A stretch of 64,000 nt of DNA from Cyathus striatus. Its lineage: Eukaryota > Basidiomycota > Agaricomycetes > Agaricales > Nidulariaceae. The DNA is taken from contig JAOVFP010000023.1 of assembly GCA_025738555.1 (NCBI GenBank), positions 1,426,001 to 1,490,000 of the forward strand, in the 5' to 3' direction. Of this stretch, positions 27,698-40,560 are shown in pieces. The notes beneath the pieces were generated by a model. It searched no databases. It had not been told where the DNA came from and worked only from the letters and a program-made list of their open reading frames with translations. A program made the position numbers and the translations under genes. The stretch's first letter is position 1. The number at the start of each line of letters is the position of its first letter.

Positions 27698-29598
27698 ATG
27701 AAGCTTGCATCTTTCGTCGCTTTAGCTTTAGCCACCAGTCCCATACTTGCTGCTGTACCTCTCTGGGGTCAGTGCGGCGGTCTTAATTATTTTGGAGAGA
27801 CAAGTGGGCTCGATCGAACTGCTTATAAAACTTCAAAAACCTAACAAACATTTTCATATACAGGCTGTATTTCCAGAGCTGCATGTATATACCAGAATGA
27901 TTGGTATTCACAATGCCTGGCCTCCAGCGGTACAAGTGTCTCTGCCACCTCCACGTCTTCCACGGGGATTTCCAGCAGCATCGTTGCAAGTAGTACTTCA
28001 AGTATCAGTGTTCCCGCACCAACTGGGTTCGTTGGCGTTTCCGGAAAACAACTCACGCTGAATGGTTCCAAATATACTGTTGTTGGGTATGTATGCCTTT
28101 CCGGTTGAATGCGCTTCACATTGACAGGATTGCATTTCTGCAGAGGAAACTCCTACTGGGTAGGACTTGGTGGTTACAGCGAGGACAACATGAATCAAGC
28201 TTTTGCTGATATTGCTGCCGCTGGTGGAACCACCGTCCGCACATGGGGGTTCAACGAAGTGACCAGTGCTAGTGGTATCTACTACCAATCTTGGTCTGGA
28301 AGCACACCCACTATCAACACTGGCTCTGATGGCTTGCAAAATTTCGGTTTGTTATTTCCATTCGATACTACTATGATTCGTACTCTTAACATTATTGCTT
28401 AGATAAAGTTGTTGCTGCCGCGAAAGCAAACGGTATTCGACTCATTGTTGCCCTGTATGTGCAACACTTACTTGAAGTGTCCTAGTTGGAGATTAACTTG
28501 CAGTTCCTTTAGGACTAACAACTGGCATGGATACTGCTTCAGAATTTATCACTTTTCTAACGTTTATATAGGTCAGACTATGGGGGAATGGACGTATACG
28601 TTAACCAAATCGTTGGTAATGGTAAAGGTCACGACCTTTTCTACACCGATACCAACGTCAAGGTTCGTCTTTCCTTCTACAATTCATTATCTTCGTTGGC
28701 TATATTTCTTTTTATCGCATGTTAGGTCGCATTCAAAAACTACATAAAGACATTCGTAGGCCGCTATGTCGATGAACCCACTATTCTAGGCTGGGAATTG
28801 GCCAACGAACCGCGATGCAAGGGTAGTACTGGGTAGGCAGAACTACGTTGGTCGTTTTCTTCTAACATATCTCCCTTCATACAGTGTGACTACAGGTACA
28901 TGTACTCCGGCTATTGTCACTGCCTGGGCCAAAGAAATCTCCGCGTACATCAAATCCATTGATAGCAACCACCTTGTCGCCCTCGGTGATGAAGGCTTCT
29001 ACAATGATCCCAGCGCACCTACATATCCTTACCAGTACGTTAAACTATATATGATGCAGTCGGCTTGATTATCAACTAAATAATGTTTTCAGGGGAAGCG
29101 AGGGTATTGATTTCGATGTCAACCTCGGTATTAGCACTCTCGATTTCGGAACTGTTCATGTAAGTCGAGGTATCCACTGTTGGTGAGAAATTAGAATGGG
29201 ATATGACACATTTTCTCTGCAGGCTTATCCTGAGAGCTGGGGTCAAGGGAGCAACATCACTGCATGGGGTTCGCAATGGATCATTGATCACGCTACTTCT
29301 CAGGATCGTGTCGGAAAGCCGGTCATCCTAGAAGAATATGGTGTTACCGCTGATAAAGTTGCCGTCTATCAAGAATGGCACTCTGCAATTCTTTCTTCTG
29401 GATTGGCTGGAAGTCTGTATTGGCAAGCTGGATCCCGTTTCTCAAGGTAAGTATGATCGCAAATCATCATGATAGGATTTGACCAACAGTATTTTTAGTG
29501 GAAGCACCCACGACGACGGGTACACTGTGTACCCTGATAGTCCTGCATACGCTGTTTTCACTTCCTATGCTGCATCTTTAAAGGCAAGGAATCCTTAG
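27698..29598 (+). CDS. CBM1-GH5 endo-beta-1,4-mannanase, secreted
   Basis: Signal peptide ([19 protein letters not shown]) followed directly by a fungal cellulose-binding CBM1. An intron inside the CBM1 splices TS to CISRAAC, giving [21 protein letters not shown] and WYSQCL with the four conserved Cys. A Ser/Thr linker (about 27920-28010) leads to the GH5 catalytic domain, which starts [14 protein letters not shown]. The acid/base Glu is in [12 protein letters not shown] and the nucleophile Glu in VILEEYG; HAYPESWG and [10 protein letters not shown] are also typical of fungal GH5 subfamily 7 mannanases. Around ten short introns are present. It should hydrolyse mannan or glucomannan in wood. 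The stop is TAG at 29596-29598. Confidence 0.9.
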
Positions 29599-30507
29599 AA
29601 GCTTGAAGTTAAACTGTAAGATGAAAATTGAGGAGATATTGTGTGTTGTTAGGTCTTCTAGGCATTGGATTAAACACGGGCGATGCAAACATAAATATAA
29701 AACAGGTTGACGTACATAGGATGATCATGATCAGCGTTTGACTGTTTGAGCAATGTTCCGTCTACATACAATGTGGATTGTGCCTGGTCAGTGTAGTGTT
29801 TTGTTGGGAACAGGGAAACGTGCGAATCAGAAATTTTAGGCGTTAATTGATGCATAGTAACTCAAGCACAGCTGCATGAAGTTGCGGCTTGCTCAAGCAT
29901 AGCTAAACGCTAGATGTTGGGGAATGGAAGCATTCTAGAAGAGTCTTTGCAGGCAAGCACATTAACGGAAAGCAATTCCGATACGAAGAGAATTGTTGCA
30001 GTTGGGTCGACTAATTCCTGAGTCCAAGACAGGTACTGATATTGTTTTAAGTGGTGAATTTATTTTGAGATAACACCAGGGGGTGCCAGCGAAGGGCAGG
30101 CCAACAGCGATGCTTTATGAATCATGAAGCTGTGGCCTTCGTTAAAATGATTGACAGGTTGTTGCCGTGGGTGCTAGAGGGCGGTAATGGCATGGTGAGG
30201 CAGCAATGTCTGAAATTAGGGAAAAGCACATTGTATGTGTTGGAGTGGGCTAGGATTTCAGGAGACGATTACACGGTATGAAACACAATAAAGGGAATAA
30301 GGAGAGAGAAGATGAAGGAGAGCATCAAGGACAGATATGATTGTTGCTGTGGCTTTTGGGCAAGCGGTGTCCCACGTGGCTCTAACGCGCAAGCGGTCCT
30401 AAGTTGGCCAGTGACAAGTTCATTTGGCCTGAGCTCTCTCCTTGTATATCATCCCATTCCCCTTGCCCTTGTTCGTTCCCTTCATTCCCTCTCTTTTAAC
30501 GGACACC
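29599..30507. other. Intergenic region
   Basis: About 900 bp between two same-strand genes. It has a purine-rich stretch near 30290-30330 but no recognisable gene or repeat. Confidence 0.4.
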
Positions 30508-33496
30508 ATGCAAATGTCTGCCAGGCGGCAGCCATCGACAACCTCTTTGGCCAAATTCGCAAGGGCAGGCTCACCTATACCTCCAAACCGGTCATTGGAC
30601 TTCTGCAATTCATTTTGGGGCGTAAGCGATGGAGGTGTCGAAGTCTTGTTTGCGCGCATGCGTGGGGCTTCGAGGACCATGGAGGAGCTGAAAGCCTTCT
30701 GGAAAGAGAGGTGTGTACGCTTACCCTCCCTTTACTGCGCTAGTCGTCCGACACCTACCCAAGGGCTGCAATCGAGGATGATTATGCGAAGCGACTTACC
30801 AAGCTGTCCAAGGTCACACTAGGAAAGGATGAGATAGGGTATGTGTTCAGTTATAGCTACTTATAGATGTAGTACCGGATCCTGCATTCTTTCGAATGGT
30901 CCTTCCCCCTTATCCATAAACGCGATCTATACATCGTCGCATTCAATCTAATGATCCGTCTGTGGGATGCGCATGCTGCTCAATATTAGACGCGGATAGC
31001 ACTCATAATGTCAGAAGCTTAGCTTTGCGAGTAAAGCATGTACAAACTCCGAAGCAAATCGACATTCTGCTTTTACTATTTGCCCGCTATGCTGTAGTGG
31101 TTATGGCTGACTGTGTCTATCTACAGGGAACTCCGTATCTCGCTCGATACCGTTCGTCTGGAGACTGACAAGCAGGCTGGATTCCACCAGACCCTCGCAC
31201 AGCAGATCCGAAATGAGCTCGAAGGTCAGACTGCGAGTTTCCACATGAAGCAGCAGCAACACAAAAAAATTTATCAAGCTGCCATTGAAAAGGCGTACAA
31301 GGCGAAGCAGACACAAGAAACATATGTAAACAAATCTCGGGAAAAGTATGAGCAGGACTGCATGCGTATCAATTCGTATACCGCTCAAAGTTCACTTGTT
31401 CAAGGCAAGGATCTCGAAAAAGTGACTTTAAAGCTTGAACGTGCCCAGCAGACGGTACAAGCGAACGAACGAGACTTTGCAAACTTTGCAAAAGCTCTGC
31501 AGGATACTGTTGCGAAATGGGAAGTTGATTGGAAGGCGTTCTGTGATACATGCCAAGATTTGGAGGAGCAACGAATCGAATTTATGAAAGATAATTTGTG
31601 GGCCTATGCTAATGCTGTTTCGACGGTCTGCGTTGCCGATGATGAGGTGAGCTTACAAAACATTATATCGCCGCCGCCTACGACTAAACTGCTGTTCTAG
31701 TCCTGTGAACAAATGCGATTAGCTCTGGAACGAACGGAACCAGAAAAAGAAATGGAAAATTTCGTCCGTGATTATGGAACTGGAAACCAAATACCCGATC
31801 CCCCATCTTTCGTGAACTATAATACACCCGAGGCAATACCTTCTTCATCCTCCCGACCTACAGCCCGACCTGCTAACTTCCAGCGAACGAGTCAGCGCGA
31901 GCCTCCTCTACGTCAAAACTCCATTCCCCTACAGGATGACGAGCCTACCGTCAACACGGCGGGTGTAGGTGCCGGAGGAGGCAGAGGCAGATCCAATACA
32001 GATACCGAGGGATCTTCCCCTCTTACCCGTCAGCCAACCCAAGCTGGTTCTTCACAAGTGAATGGACATACTAGCATGTACAACTCACCCGCAGCTGGCC
32101 CTTCTTCCTCTTCTCCACCTACTTCATCCAACCTTCACCGGCAATTCACTACCGCCACCCAAATCCAATCATCCCGAGTACCTCCACAGGACCCAAATGC
32201 AGAAGTCATCGATCCCACAGCTGAGACTTACATCAAAGTTGGAAACAACGCCTATAAGGTCGACCTTTCCAAGGATCCTCAGCAAACTGGCCCCTCTCCT
32301 TCATCCCATCGCGCTGGCGGTAGCATTTCTTCCCCGATCAAGCAGAATGGTGAAGATCCACTTGCGCAACGTTTGCAGGAGCTCCAAAATGCGGTGTCGA
32401 CAACCGGAAGTGTCAGAAAGAACACCATGAGGCAGTCTATGGATGCAAAGAATGTAGCATCAGCCCGCAAGAGTCCTACTCCAGGCGGCTCGTTATCATT
32501 GTCCCCTCCTTCAACAGCATCTGGATCACAAACAGCTAATCCTCGTGATTATCGAAATTCTGCCGAGCTGGTTGTTGGTGCCCATCCATCTCTTGCAAAT
32601 TCACCTTCATCTCGTCCTTCGTCACCGAATCCTCCTACTGCGGCATTTATGGTGCCGAAGCCGTCTACTTCCCCTGCCGGCGGCGTTGAGGTTGTACAGG
32701 AAGTTCTCGCAGACTACCACCAAGCTTTGCCTGGCGAGCGTAGATCTATCAGTGCGAATAGCAGGCGCGGTAGTTTCGTTGCAGCTCAGCCTACAGGTGG
32801 ATCAGTCAGTCCTGTTGCAGGTCTCAACCACGGCCATTCACATAGCTTGAGTCAGGGTCAGAACCTTGCAAGACCATCTAGTGTCGGTCATGCTGGTATT
32901 GGCGCACATGGCTCCCGCTCTAATAGTCCTCAACCACTTTCGCGAGGTCCGAGCCCTATCCCTGCTAATCAGGCACGGAATACGTACATGGCGCCTCCTC
33001 CATCACAGGCGGTCGTTCGAGCCACCAGTCCGAACAATGTTGGCATCGCTCTTGATCCCTCTGGGCGTGTATTGCACGATGATATGGCACAGATGTACCA
33101 ACAACACCATCAACAGCAGCAGCAGCAGCAGCAACAACAACATCAACAACAACCACAACAAAGACAGCCATCTTATAATCCCCCGCCCCCGCCCCCTCTT
33201 GTTCAACAGCCACCACCACCTCAGCCTGTGCAGCAGCAGCAACAACAGCAACAGCGTGCCAACAGTTACGTCCCTCCCGTTAGCCCCGCAGTTGCGCCTG
33301 CTGCCCCTGTTCAACCTACATATGCAGCTTCGTCGCCAGCTCCTGGAATGATGTATCAACAACCGCCTCCCCAGCCCAGTTACGCCCAACCACCTCCCGC
33401 GGCGCAACCCGTATACTCGACTTCTCCGGCCCATTATCAGCCCCCGCCACAACAGCAGCCGATGTATCAGCAGCAGCAGCAACAACCACAACAGCC

Positions 33497-33535
<39 letters not shown>

Positions 33536-33998
33536 CTCACCTTACGGTAGTGTCAATGGTTTGCAAAGGGGTGGATCCGTTGCTGGTGGTTATTATAATA
33601 CTCCTCCTCAGCAGCAGCAGCAATCGGGTGGATATGGAGGTTACCAGTCATACCATGAACCGAGTCCTTCACCATCTCCTCAGCCCCCGCCACCTCAAGC
33701 AGCAGGTATGGGTGCCCCTACAGGGCAAACGACGGAAGATGGTTCCCCGATTCTCTTCTACGGCAAGTTTGATATTTTCCTGATATCCATTTAAATAATA
33801 ACATGGTCTTGATTTTCAGTTAAAGCATTATATGATTACACTGCCACTATTGACGAAGAGTTTGATTTCCAGGCCGGCGATATTATCGCTGTCACTGCTA
33901 CACCTGAAGATGGGTGGTGGAGCGGAGAACTGCTGGATGAGACGCGGAGACAACGAGGCCGGCATGTTTTCCCGAGCAACTTTGTTTGCTTGTTCTAA
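30508..33998 (+). CDS. F-BAR and SH3 domain protein, Cdc15/Imp2/Hof1-like
   Basis: The start is the ATG at 30508. The N-terminal F-BAR domain begins SFWGVSDGGVEVLFARM and continues across two introns through WKERAAIEDDYAKRLTKLSK and long coiled helices to about 31640. A long disordered Ser/Pro/Gln-rich middle has polyglutamine runs at about 33102-33165 and 33466-33536 and polyproline. A C-terminal SH3 domain (ALYDYTATIDEEFDFQAGD ... WWSGEL ... VFPSNFV) ends at TAA 33996-33998 after an intron near 33763-33820. F-BAR at the front and a single SH3 at the end is the Cdc15/Imp2/Hof1 plan, which scaffolds the contractile ring at septation. That role is inferred from architecture. Confidence 0.87.
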
Positions 33999-35064
33999 AT
34001 TCATGTCTTTTGGGGACAAGGAGGCTTCATGTCGATGACAGTACATATTTCTGCTGATTTTATACTTGCTTTCCTCTCCTTTCTCGGACATTCTATGGTT
34101 GTACACATGCACGTAGTGATAACGGATCACACAACAGTCACGATTATGTATACCGACATTCTCGCGCTCTTTTCATCGCTTTCTTTCGGACTAATACAGC
34201 AGGCCTTAGCAGTTCCTTCCTCTCATTTTCTTTTCTTTTGACACCGGCTGCGGGTCTTGATACCGTATGTAGTCACATCCGCTGTATATGTATGTAGGAA
34301 AGCAGGGACTTCTGTTCTTGTTTACACTAACAACCACTCGTACATAGTGAAGTTGCGAGCGTCTGCCCTTCATGTCGGGATCTTTTTGATGAGATGCCGC
34401 ATGGGACCGGGGGGAAAAGTAGTTTTTAGCTCCGACAAGGCTCGGAAAGATGAGACTACGGAGAGCTTTAGGTACCAAAGGCCCCAGGGCCTGCGGCCGT
34501 CGAGCTTGATCAGTTATGCCAGGGACATCCAATCGAGGAGGCATCTCCTGTCTTTGTCACGTTAAATAGAAATATCACAGTCCAAAATGCAATTCTGTCT
34601 TGACTCTTGTTGTTCCTTCCCTCCACACGACATCGTCCAGACTCCACGGATTTCCTGTGTCCCCGACTTGCACGTATTCAAGTCGAAAGTCTAACGGACT
34701 CGCCATCTTCCATCGCTCGAAGCACACAGCACACAGCCGCCTAATAAATCCGCAGATCTAAAGCTGAAGCTTCATTCCATTCGTGCCTTCGCTTCATTTC
34801 CCCCTTCCATAGCACTTCGAGTCTGAACGTACGCCTCCAGTCGTGGTCTAGCTGAATCTCCACCCGGATCTTTTCACCCATTCAACTTGTGAGTATCGTT
34901 AACGCCTATTCGTCGCGGAGGCCATGGACTGAAGTAGATTTAGCGTCCACCTAGATCCCAATCTATACTCCTTTCGATATCACGACTTGAGGGCTATTTA
35001 ACAAAGACCGTCCTGTATTTTGACCCATCAACCTTTGACCTCTACCCATCATCAGTCTTTCACC
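33999..35064. other. Intergenic region with likely 5' leader intron
   Basis: About 1.07 kb. The right part may be the spliced leader of the next gene: a donor GTGAGTATC at 34889 and a possible acceptor near 35006. No coding sequence was recognised. Confidence 0.35.
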
Positions 35065-35315
35065 ATGCGCGCTGCATTCGAACTCTATGAACACCCCGAA
35101 CTTACGTCCTCACAAGTCTGGCAAAAGGGCGGAAGGGAGCGCTTTTACGCTGTGATTGGAACATTGTCGCTGGCCGCCGTCTCGACGGCTGCCGTTTACA
35201 CTTACACTGACATTGCCAACTCGCTACAGGGAAGGTATGGTTTCATCGTCACCCATATTACGATTACCGTCCGCTGAACATATTCTGCAGTCCCATGCTT
35301 CGAAGATGGCTATAG
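35065..35315 (+). CDS. Small single-helix membrane protein
   Basis: Two exons (35065-35234 and 35291-35315) encode 64 residues. The start CACCATGCGC is in good context. The intron has donor GTATGG, a CTGAAC branch-like sequence and acceptor CTGCAG. The protein has a short polar N-terminus (ELYEHPELTSSQVWQKGG), one membrane helix (FYAVIGTLSLAAVSTAAVY) and a short tail ending SPMLRRWL. Size and composition fit a small mitochondrial or ER membrane subunit, but I do not recognise the family. Confidence 0.55.
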
Positions 35316-36002
35316 CCTCGCTCGCTTCTCAACATGTTATGACCCTTATTGTTGCGACGTTTCATCCCTGTCGGTGTAGCACCCTCGTACCCGTACTCAA
35401 CAGATGTGCGACGTCAACAACTGCGGGCAAGCCGGATGGGCAACGCTATCATGGCCATGTTCCGTACTAAGCGCATCTCCTCCTATGTTCATCATATTTA
35501 TAGACGATTTCACCGGATGGTCTCCTGCGGTCCCGTACTGTATGCTTGTATATTATGTAGCATTCTCGTGTAACGTTATTGTAGGATAGGATTTTGCTCA
35601 TGAAATTTACTACTTGTTGCATTCTTGCTTCCGGTGCCGGTGTGTAGGTTCTTCGAGAAGGTGTACCATGAACTTCTGAGGTACCCTTTCCTGTGGATTG
35701 GTGAAGAAGGTCAGCAAGAGACATGTATGGAACTTTCACCTCCTCATTCATTAGCGATACAGCCGCGATAGCTGCGGGAAGGGAAGTCATTTGTATCTCG
35801 TATCCCTTGAAGCATGGTGAGCTCATGTACCAGCGGTCTGCAAGTCCTATGACGCAACATCCTCAGTCCCTAACTTTGTGAACTCACGATTCAGGGATAT
35901 CGCATTTCTTCATACAGATTAAAAGGAGGGGAGAAATATGCAAACAGCAAGAAACAGACCATACTCGACACGGACATACAACAAAACGCGAGAACAACAC
36001 AA
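35316..36002. other. Convergent intergenic region
   Basis: About 690 bp between converging genes. A minus-strand frame of 119 codons (35826-35467) with an ATG is present. It lacks motifs and lies in presumed 3' UTR, so it is not called as a gene. Confidence 0.35.
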
Positions 36003-36706
36003 CTACAGTTGTCCGATTCTCTGCTGCATCTTCTCCTTTACTGTTTGGTACGCGCTAAGAAGGGTTTGTTCGTTTATCACGATCTCTGTGGTGTCTGCGC
36101 GTGGCCGGCTCACGCGTGATGCGATCGCTGCTGGGTCTGTATCGACGATGATGCTGCGTGAAGGAAAGGGGAAAGAGGGAAGGTAGTTAGTCTACTACGT
36201 GCTGCGCTCTCAATTACAAGGGAAGCTCACCCGTCGTCGACCGTCTCGTCCAGGCATAGCAGTACAAGATCCAGGTTCTCCAACACCCCTCGTTTCTCCA
36301 GTGAGTTCCGTAGCAGCATGCTAAGGGTATCGATAAATGACGAAAGCGCCGTCGAGAGCATAAGCTCGTTCTCCGTCGGACCGGCGATGAAATACAGAAT
36401 GAGATCTAATGAATGCTTGTACACCGCGAGATGGCCATCGTATAGAATAATGTCACCTGTTCGGAGGGATTTAGTGAGCGGTAGGGCCCATCACGTCGAA
36501 GTCGGGAGTAGAAACATACCGCCAGCTTTCTTTGTTTTCTGCCATAGGCCCTTTTCGAATGCTTTCTGTTCCTTGAGAGTAAGGAACTCTTTGGATTCAC
36601 CCTGAGGATGACTTTTAGAGCGGTAGTACTTGGCGAGAACGCGGTTGCCCTCAGAGTCTAGGATAATGAACCCTTGGATACTATACAACGAGAGATTCAG
36701 ATTCAT
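36003..36706 (-). CDS. RET3: Coatomer subunit zeta
   Basis: Small COPI coat subunit acting in Golgi-to-ER transport. The start is the ATG at 36706 ([20 protein letters not shown]) and the stop TAG is at 36003-36005; short introns break the gene. The longin-like fold is clear: [86 protein letters not shown] and the tail [20 protein letters not shown]. Length and motif order match fungal zeta-COP. It is transcribed divergently from the NIF3-like gene with about 270 bp between starts. Confidence 0.93.
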
Positions 36707-36978
36707 CTTTGAAGTTGAAATAAAGAGCTTTTGTTAGACAGAAAATAAGAAGATTAGCAGAAGATTGAAGAGCTCACCTTGGTACACGTCGCAGGCGTGG
36801 AAGACGCTGAGCACGGATGATCGGAGTTTAGTTTGAAGATATTAGACGCGCGTCAGATTCATTCGACGGTGACAACTTGACCTTGCATTTCAAGACACTT
36901 TACCTCAGAGGCTCAGCATACTCACTGTATGCTTAACTTTCTTCCCAACTCTTTCCGCATTCTTCCTTTCAAACAAGC

Positions 36979-37455
36979 ATGTCTTTGTCACGCTTCAAGC
37001 TGGTGTTTTTCTCTCCTCAAAGCAGCACTCAGGTGATACTCAGTCATCTGTTCTCGAAGTATCCTCGGAATATAGGTAAAATTGGGAATTACGAGCAATG
37101 TGCCTTCGTCACTCCGGGAACTGGTTAGCTCATATTCGGTTTACATGCGGCTCTGAGGCATATGTTCTACATATACATGCGTACATTAGGACAATTCAAG
37201 CCCACTTACGGCTCCGACCCCACTATCGGATCTCTTGGTCAACTGGAGTTTATTCAGGAGGACAGGGTGGAAGTGTTGATACTTGACACGGGGGGTAATG
37301 AAGAGCTGAAGGGTGCTATTCGAGAGCTTAAGAATGTAGGTCGTATATATTATTAATTTCACCGCCCAAGGGCTCATGTTTGTCGGCGCTGTGGGATGTA
37401 GGTGCATCCTTACGAAGAGGTTGCGTACGATGTTTATAGACTAGAGAATTTTTAG
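36979..37455 (+). CDS. NIF3-like (YqfO C-terminal type) small protein
   Basis: Three exons (36979-37123, 37190-37335, 37402-37455) encode 114 residues with exact frame closure. It starts MSLSRFKLVFFSPQSSTQVI and carries IGKIGNYEQCAFVTPGTGQF and KNVHPYEEVAYDVYRLENF. These are hallmarks of the CutA-like/NIF3 C-terminal domain seen inserted in bacterial YqfO and as stand-alone fungal proteins. The domain is a structural fold with possible metal binding. No enzymatic role can be given. Confidence 0.85.
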
Positions 37456-37820
37456 CTTCCTACTCCTCTGCTTTGGAACTTGGAGTCTTTGCCGCACCGA
37501 CATCTATTTCATTATAATTTATTTGGCTTCGACGACGGAGGCAGATCATTATCATAATCTTGCCTACGAGATATACGTAGATTGAACACTATCGAACAGC
37601 ATGCATTTTTCACTCATATCTAGCGTTTGACATATCAACGTGATCAGGGGCTAAATTCTGTATCACACACGGATCGGCAATTCGTTGCAATTCATATGGT
37701 TCTAGTTCTATAAATACATATATGGCGCTAGTACGTTGACACCATCATCCTATCATCACAAATATAAAACTCCTGCATGATTCCTTTCACCTCAGGGTCT
37801 CCCCGTGTTAGGCCACCACA
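37456..37820. other. Intergenic region with nucleotidase promoter
   Basis: About 365 bp of AT-rich DNA between same-strand genes. It holds the TATA-like box at 37709-37716 and nothing else recognisable. Confidence 0.4.
37709..37716 (+). promoter_or_regulatory. TATA box of the 5'-nucleotidase-like gene
   Basis: TATAAATA lies 112 bp upstream of the ATG at 37821. It is a good match to the fungal TATA consensus at a usual distance. Confidence 0.5.
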
Positions 37821-40560
37821 ATGAAGCTCCTCTCTACTTCAGTTAGCGCGCTTTTTGTTCTCTCTGCAGTATATGCATGTCCAGATCATGAAGAACGCGA
37901 CGGACACGTCCGCGAACATAGCAAACGAGCAGTTCCGTCTGCTCCGTTAACTCCTCCATCAAGACCTCTCGAGTGGGGAGACATCAACATTATCCACACG
38001 ACTGACAGCCATGGCTGGCTATTGGGACACCAGAAAACGTCGTTTCCTGAACCCAATTACAGGTGTGTCTGGTTGAAAATTCCACACCGTAAGTGCGGTA
38101 ACTGACCATGAGTTAGTGGTGATTTTGGCGACTTCTCATCTTTCGTGGCACATATGAAGGAGCTTGCTATAGTTGGGTTTTTGTGACGTCTTACGAGAAT
38201 GGTGTTCTGATGATCTTGAGTAGCAACGTGATGTGGATCTCCTACTCGTCGATACCGGTGATTTACACGATGGTAGATTGACGCTTCTTCCTGTGCGCGT
38301 TGGTGTATATACTGATGACACTCTTACAGGAACTGGTCTATCTGATGGATTCCCGCCGGGCGGCGTTGATGCTCACGATGTCAGTATCATCAGACAGTCG
38401 TGATTTCAAACGTTCTAATGCCTCACGTTTCCAGTCTAACCAATTCTTCAAAGAACTACCCTACGACGTTCTTGCCATTGGAAAGTTGGTATCCATATTC
38501 TTGCATTTTTGTCACCCATCTGATAGTTTATGTCAGTCATGAGCTATACATTTATGCCAATACCCTAGATATGTTAGTCAATCTACCAGAAACCATCAAC
38601 ATGACAATCTAATGAACATCTCTTAGGCACACGAACTTCGTTCCACAATTTAATGGTCGATATCTCTCTTCAAATGTTAACATTACTGTTGCAGACGCGC
38701 ACGGGAATCCTGTTAGCGTTCCAGTTGGAAGTGAGTTTACGGAAAGCTTCTCATGAAAGCATTGCCATTAACAAACTGCTACGTGCGTAGGCCGATTTGC
38801 CAAATTCAAGACGAGAAAGTTCGTGACATGATGATTGACATCGTTCAGCGCTAACTATGCGTCCACTAATCAAACAGGGGCCGCCAAGTCACTGCTTTTG
38901 GAGTGCTCTTTGATTTCACTGGAAATGACAAGAATACCACTGTCCAAAAGGTCGAAGACATGGTTAAGGAGCAGTGGTTTGCAGAGGCTATTAAGGAAGA
39001 ACCTGACTTTTTCTTGCTTGCTGGGTAAGTTGGCTTCGTGTAACTTATATGCCAAGAAAGAGAGAGGCTTACGTGAATATGAATATAGCCATATGCCTGT
39101 TGCCAGGGATAACTGCACGTATAGTGTTTTCGGTGATCTCATCATAGACTGAGAAAAGTCTTGCAGGGCCTTTTGTCTTCAATACCATTCGCGCCGTGCA
39201 TCCTACAACGCCGATTTTGATCCTCGGGGGTCACTCCCATATTCGTGATTGCTGTAAGTGTGCCTAAAGCGTGGCGGGCTTTGGATTTTATTCGTTCGTC
39301 ATTAGTACAGCTGGATGGACGCTCCATGGCCTTGGAGAGTGGCCGCTACATGGAAACTGTCGGTAGGTACTACTTACTTTTTTACTGGTTGAAAATACTG
39401 AAGGTATTATTACAAGGCTGGCTGAGTGCGAAGCTCGACAAGAAGGGTAGCAAGAAGAACATCACCTTCAGTAGGCGGTATCTTGATCCTAACCGCGTAA
39501 CATACGAGGTTTGCCATTACTATTTCATCACTACTAAGCCATACCCTTATGCTTGATTCAGTTCCACACTGGTAAAAAGTTCAATTTCGACACTTCACTT
39601 GGGAAGCAAATCACACAAGGTTTGAACAATCTCGCAAAGAAGTTTGACCTTTCGTTCCTGTTCGGCACTGCTCCACGTGACTTCACTCTCACTCAGTGTG
39701 TTTTCATCTTTTCTGTGTACCAATTTCCATCTCATGCCTCTTCTAGAGCACCGTACCCTTCGAACAACTCGCTTCTTTCTTTGTTCATTGGAAATGTAAG
39801 TAACAGAACGGTGTTGAGGAGCTTGGTTTTTAACGATGTTGATCTCAAGGCTACACCCACTGCCCTCGCTATCAACAATACCCGAGCGAGCATACCCAAC
39901 ATCATCATTGCAAACTCCGGATCGCAACGGTTCGATATATATTCTGGTCCTTTCACCAAGAACGACCAATTAACGGCTTCACCATTCACCGATGCATTCT
40001 TGTTCATCCCTGAAGTTCCTTTATCTGTCGCAAACCAAGTTCTCCCAGCACTTAACAATGCCGGTGCTGACGAGAGGCGTAGTTTGGATGCCATAGAAGA
40101 GCGCGAACGCGAGCTTTACAGCCGCGGATATGTCGGTAAGCGTTATAGAGAGTGGCTGAGGGAAATGGATAGGCGTGCTTCATTCGAACGCAGAGCAGCC
40201 AAAAACCTTACCCTCGGTTATGTCACTAGTGATGTAGGTTCAGGCCTGAGATACACATTTGAACTTAGGAGTCAGGTCTAATGACTGGTTTTATAGGCTT
40301 GTCCAGGTGTTGGTGACGATACCCTTCATGCCCCATTGGAATTCCATTCTATTCCCGATTTCATTGGTTCAAATCCTCCTCAAGTATCGGACGATACACC
40401 TGTTGACCTTGTTTTTGTTGACTTTATCGAGTCGCAGCTCTTGGGGATTTTAAACGGGATCCAAGAGAATAAAACGTATACTTCGTCAGATGTGCAGAGC
40501 TACAGTCCTTTCCTGACGGACGAAGTTCTGGGGTTGTATGCTCAGATTGCTTGGAATTAG
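37821..40560 (+). CDS. Secreted 5'-nucleotidase-like metallophosphoesterase
   Basis: A signal peptide ([19 protein letters not shown]) leads into a calcineurin-type metallophosphoesterase. Spliced exons show the metal-binding blocks in order: [18 protein letters not shown], the GNHE block (GNHELY, formed across an intron), AGHMPV and [11 protein letters not shown]-terminal domain typical of 5'-nucleotidases follows, ending [14 protein letters not shown] at TAG 40558-40560. The layout resembles yeast YHR202W-type vacuolar or secreted phosphoesterases. The substrate is not certain: nucleotides are likely from family, but other phosphate esters are possible. About ten small introns are present. 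Confidence 0.85.

Noticed and set aside
35467..35826. 119-codon minus-strand ORF
   Set aside because: It has an ATG but lies in the presumed 3' region of converging genes, with no motif and no splice partner.
40369..40381. tRNA B-box-like GGTTCAAATCC
   Set aside because: It is inside coding sequence of the nucleotidase-like gene, with no cloverleaf around it.
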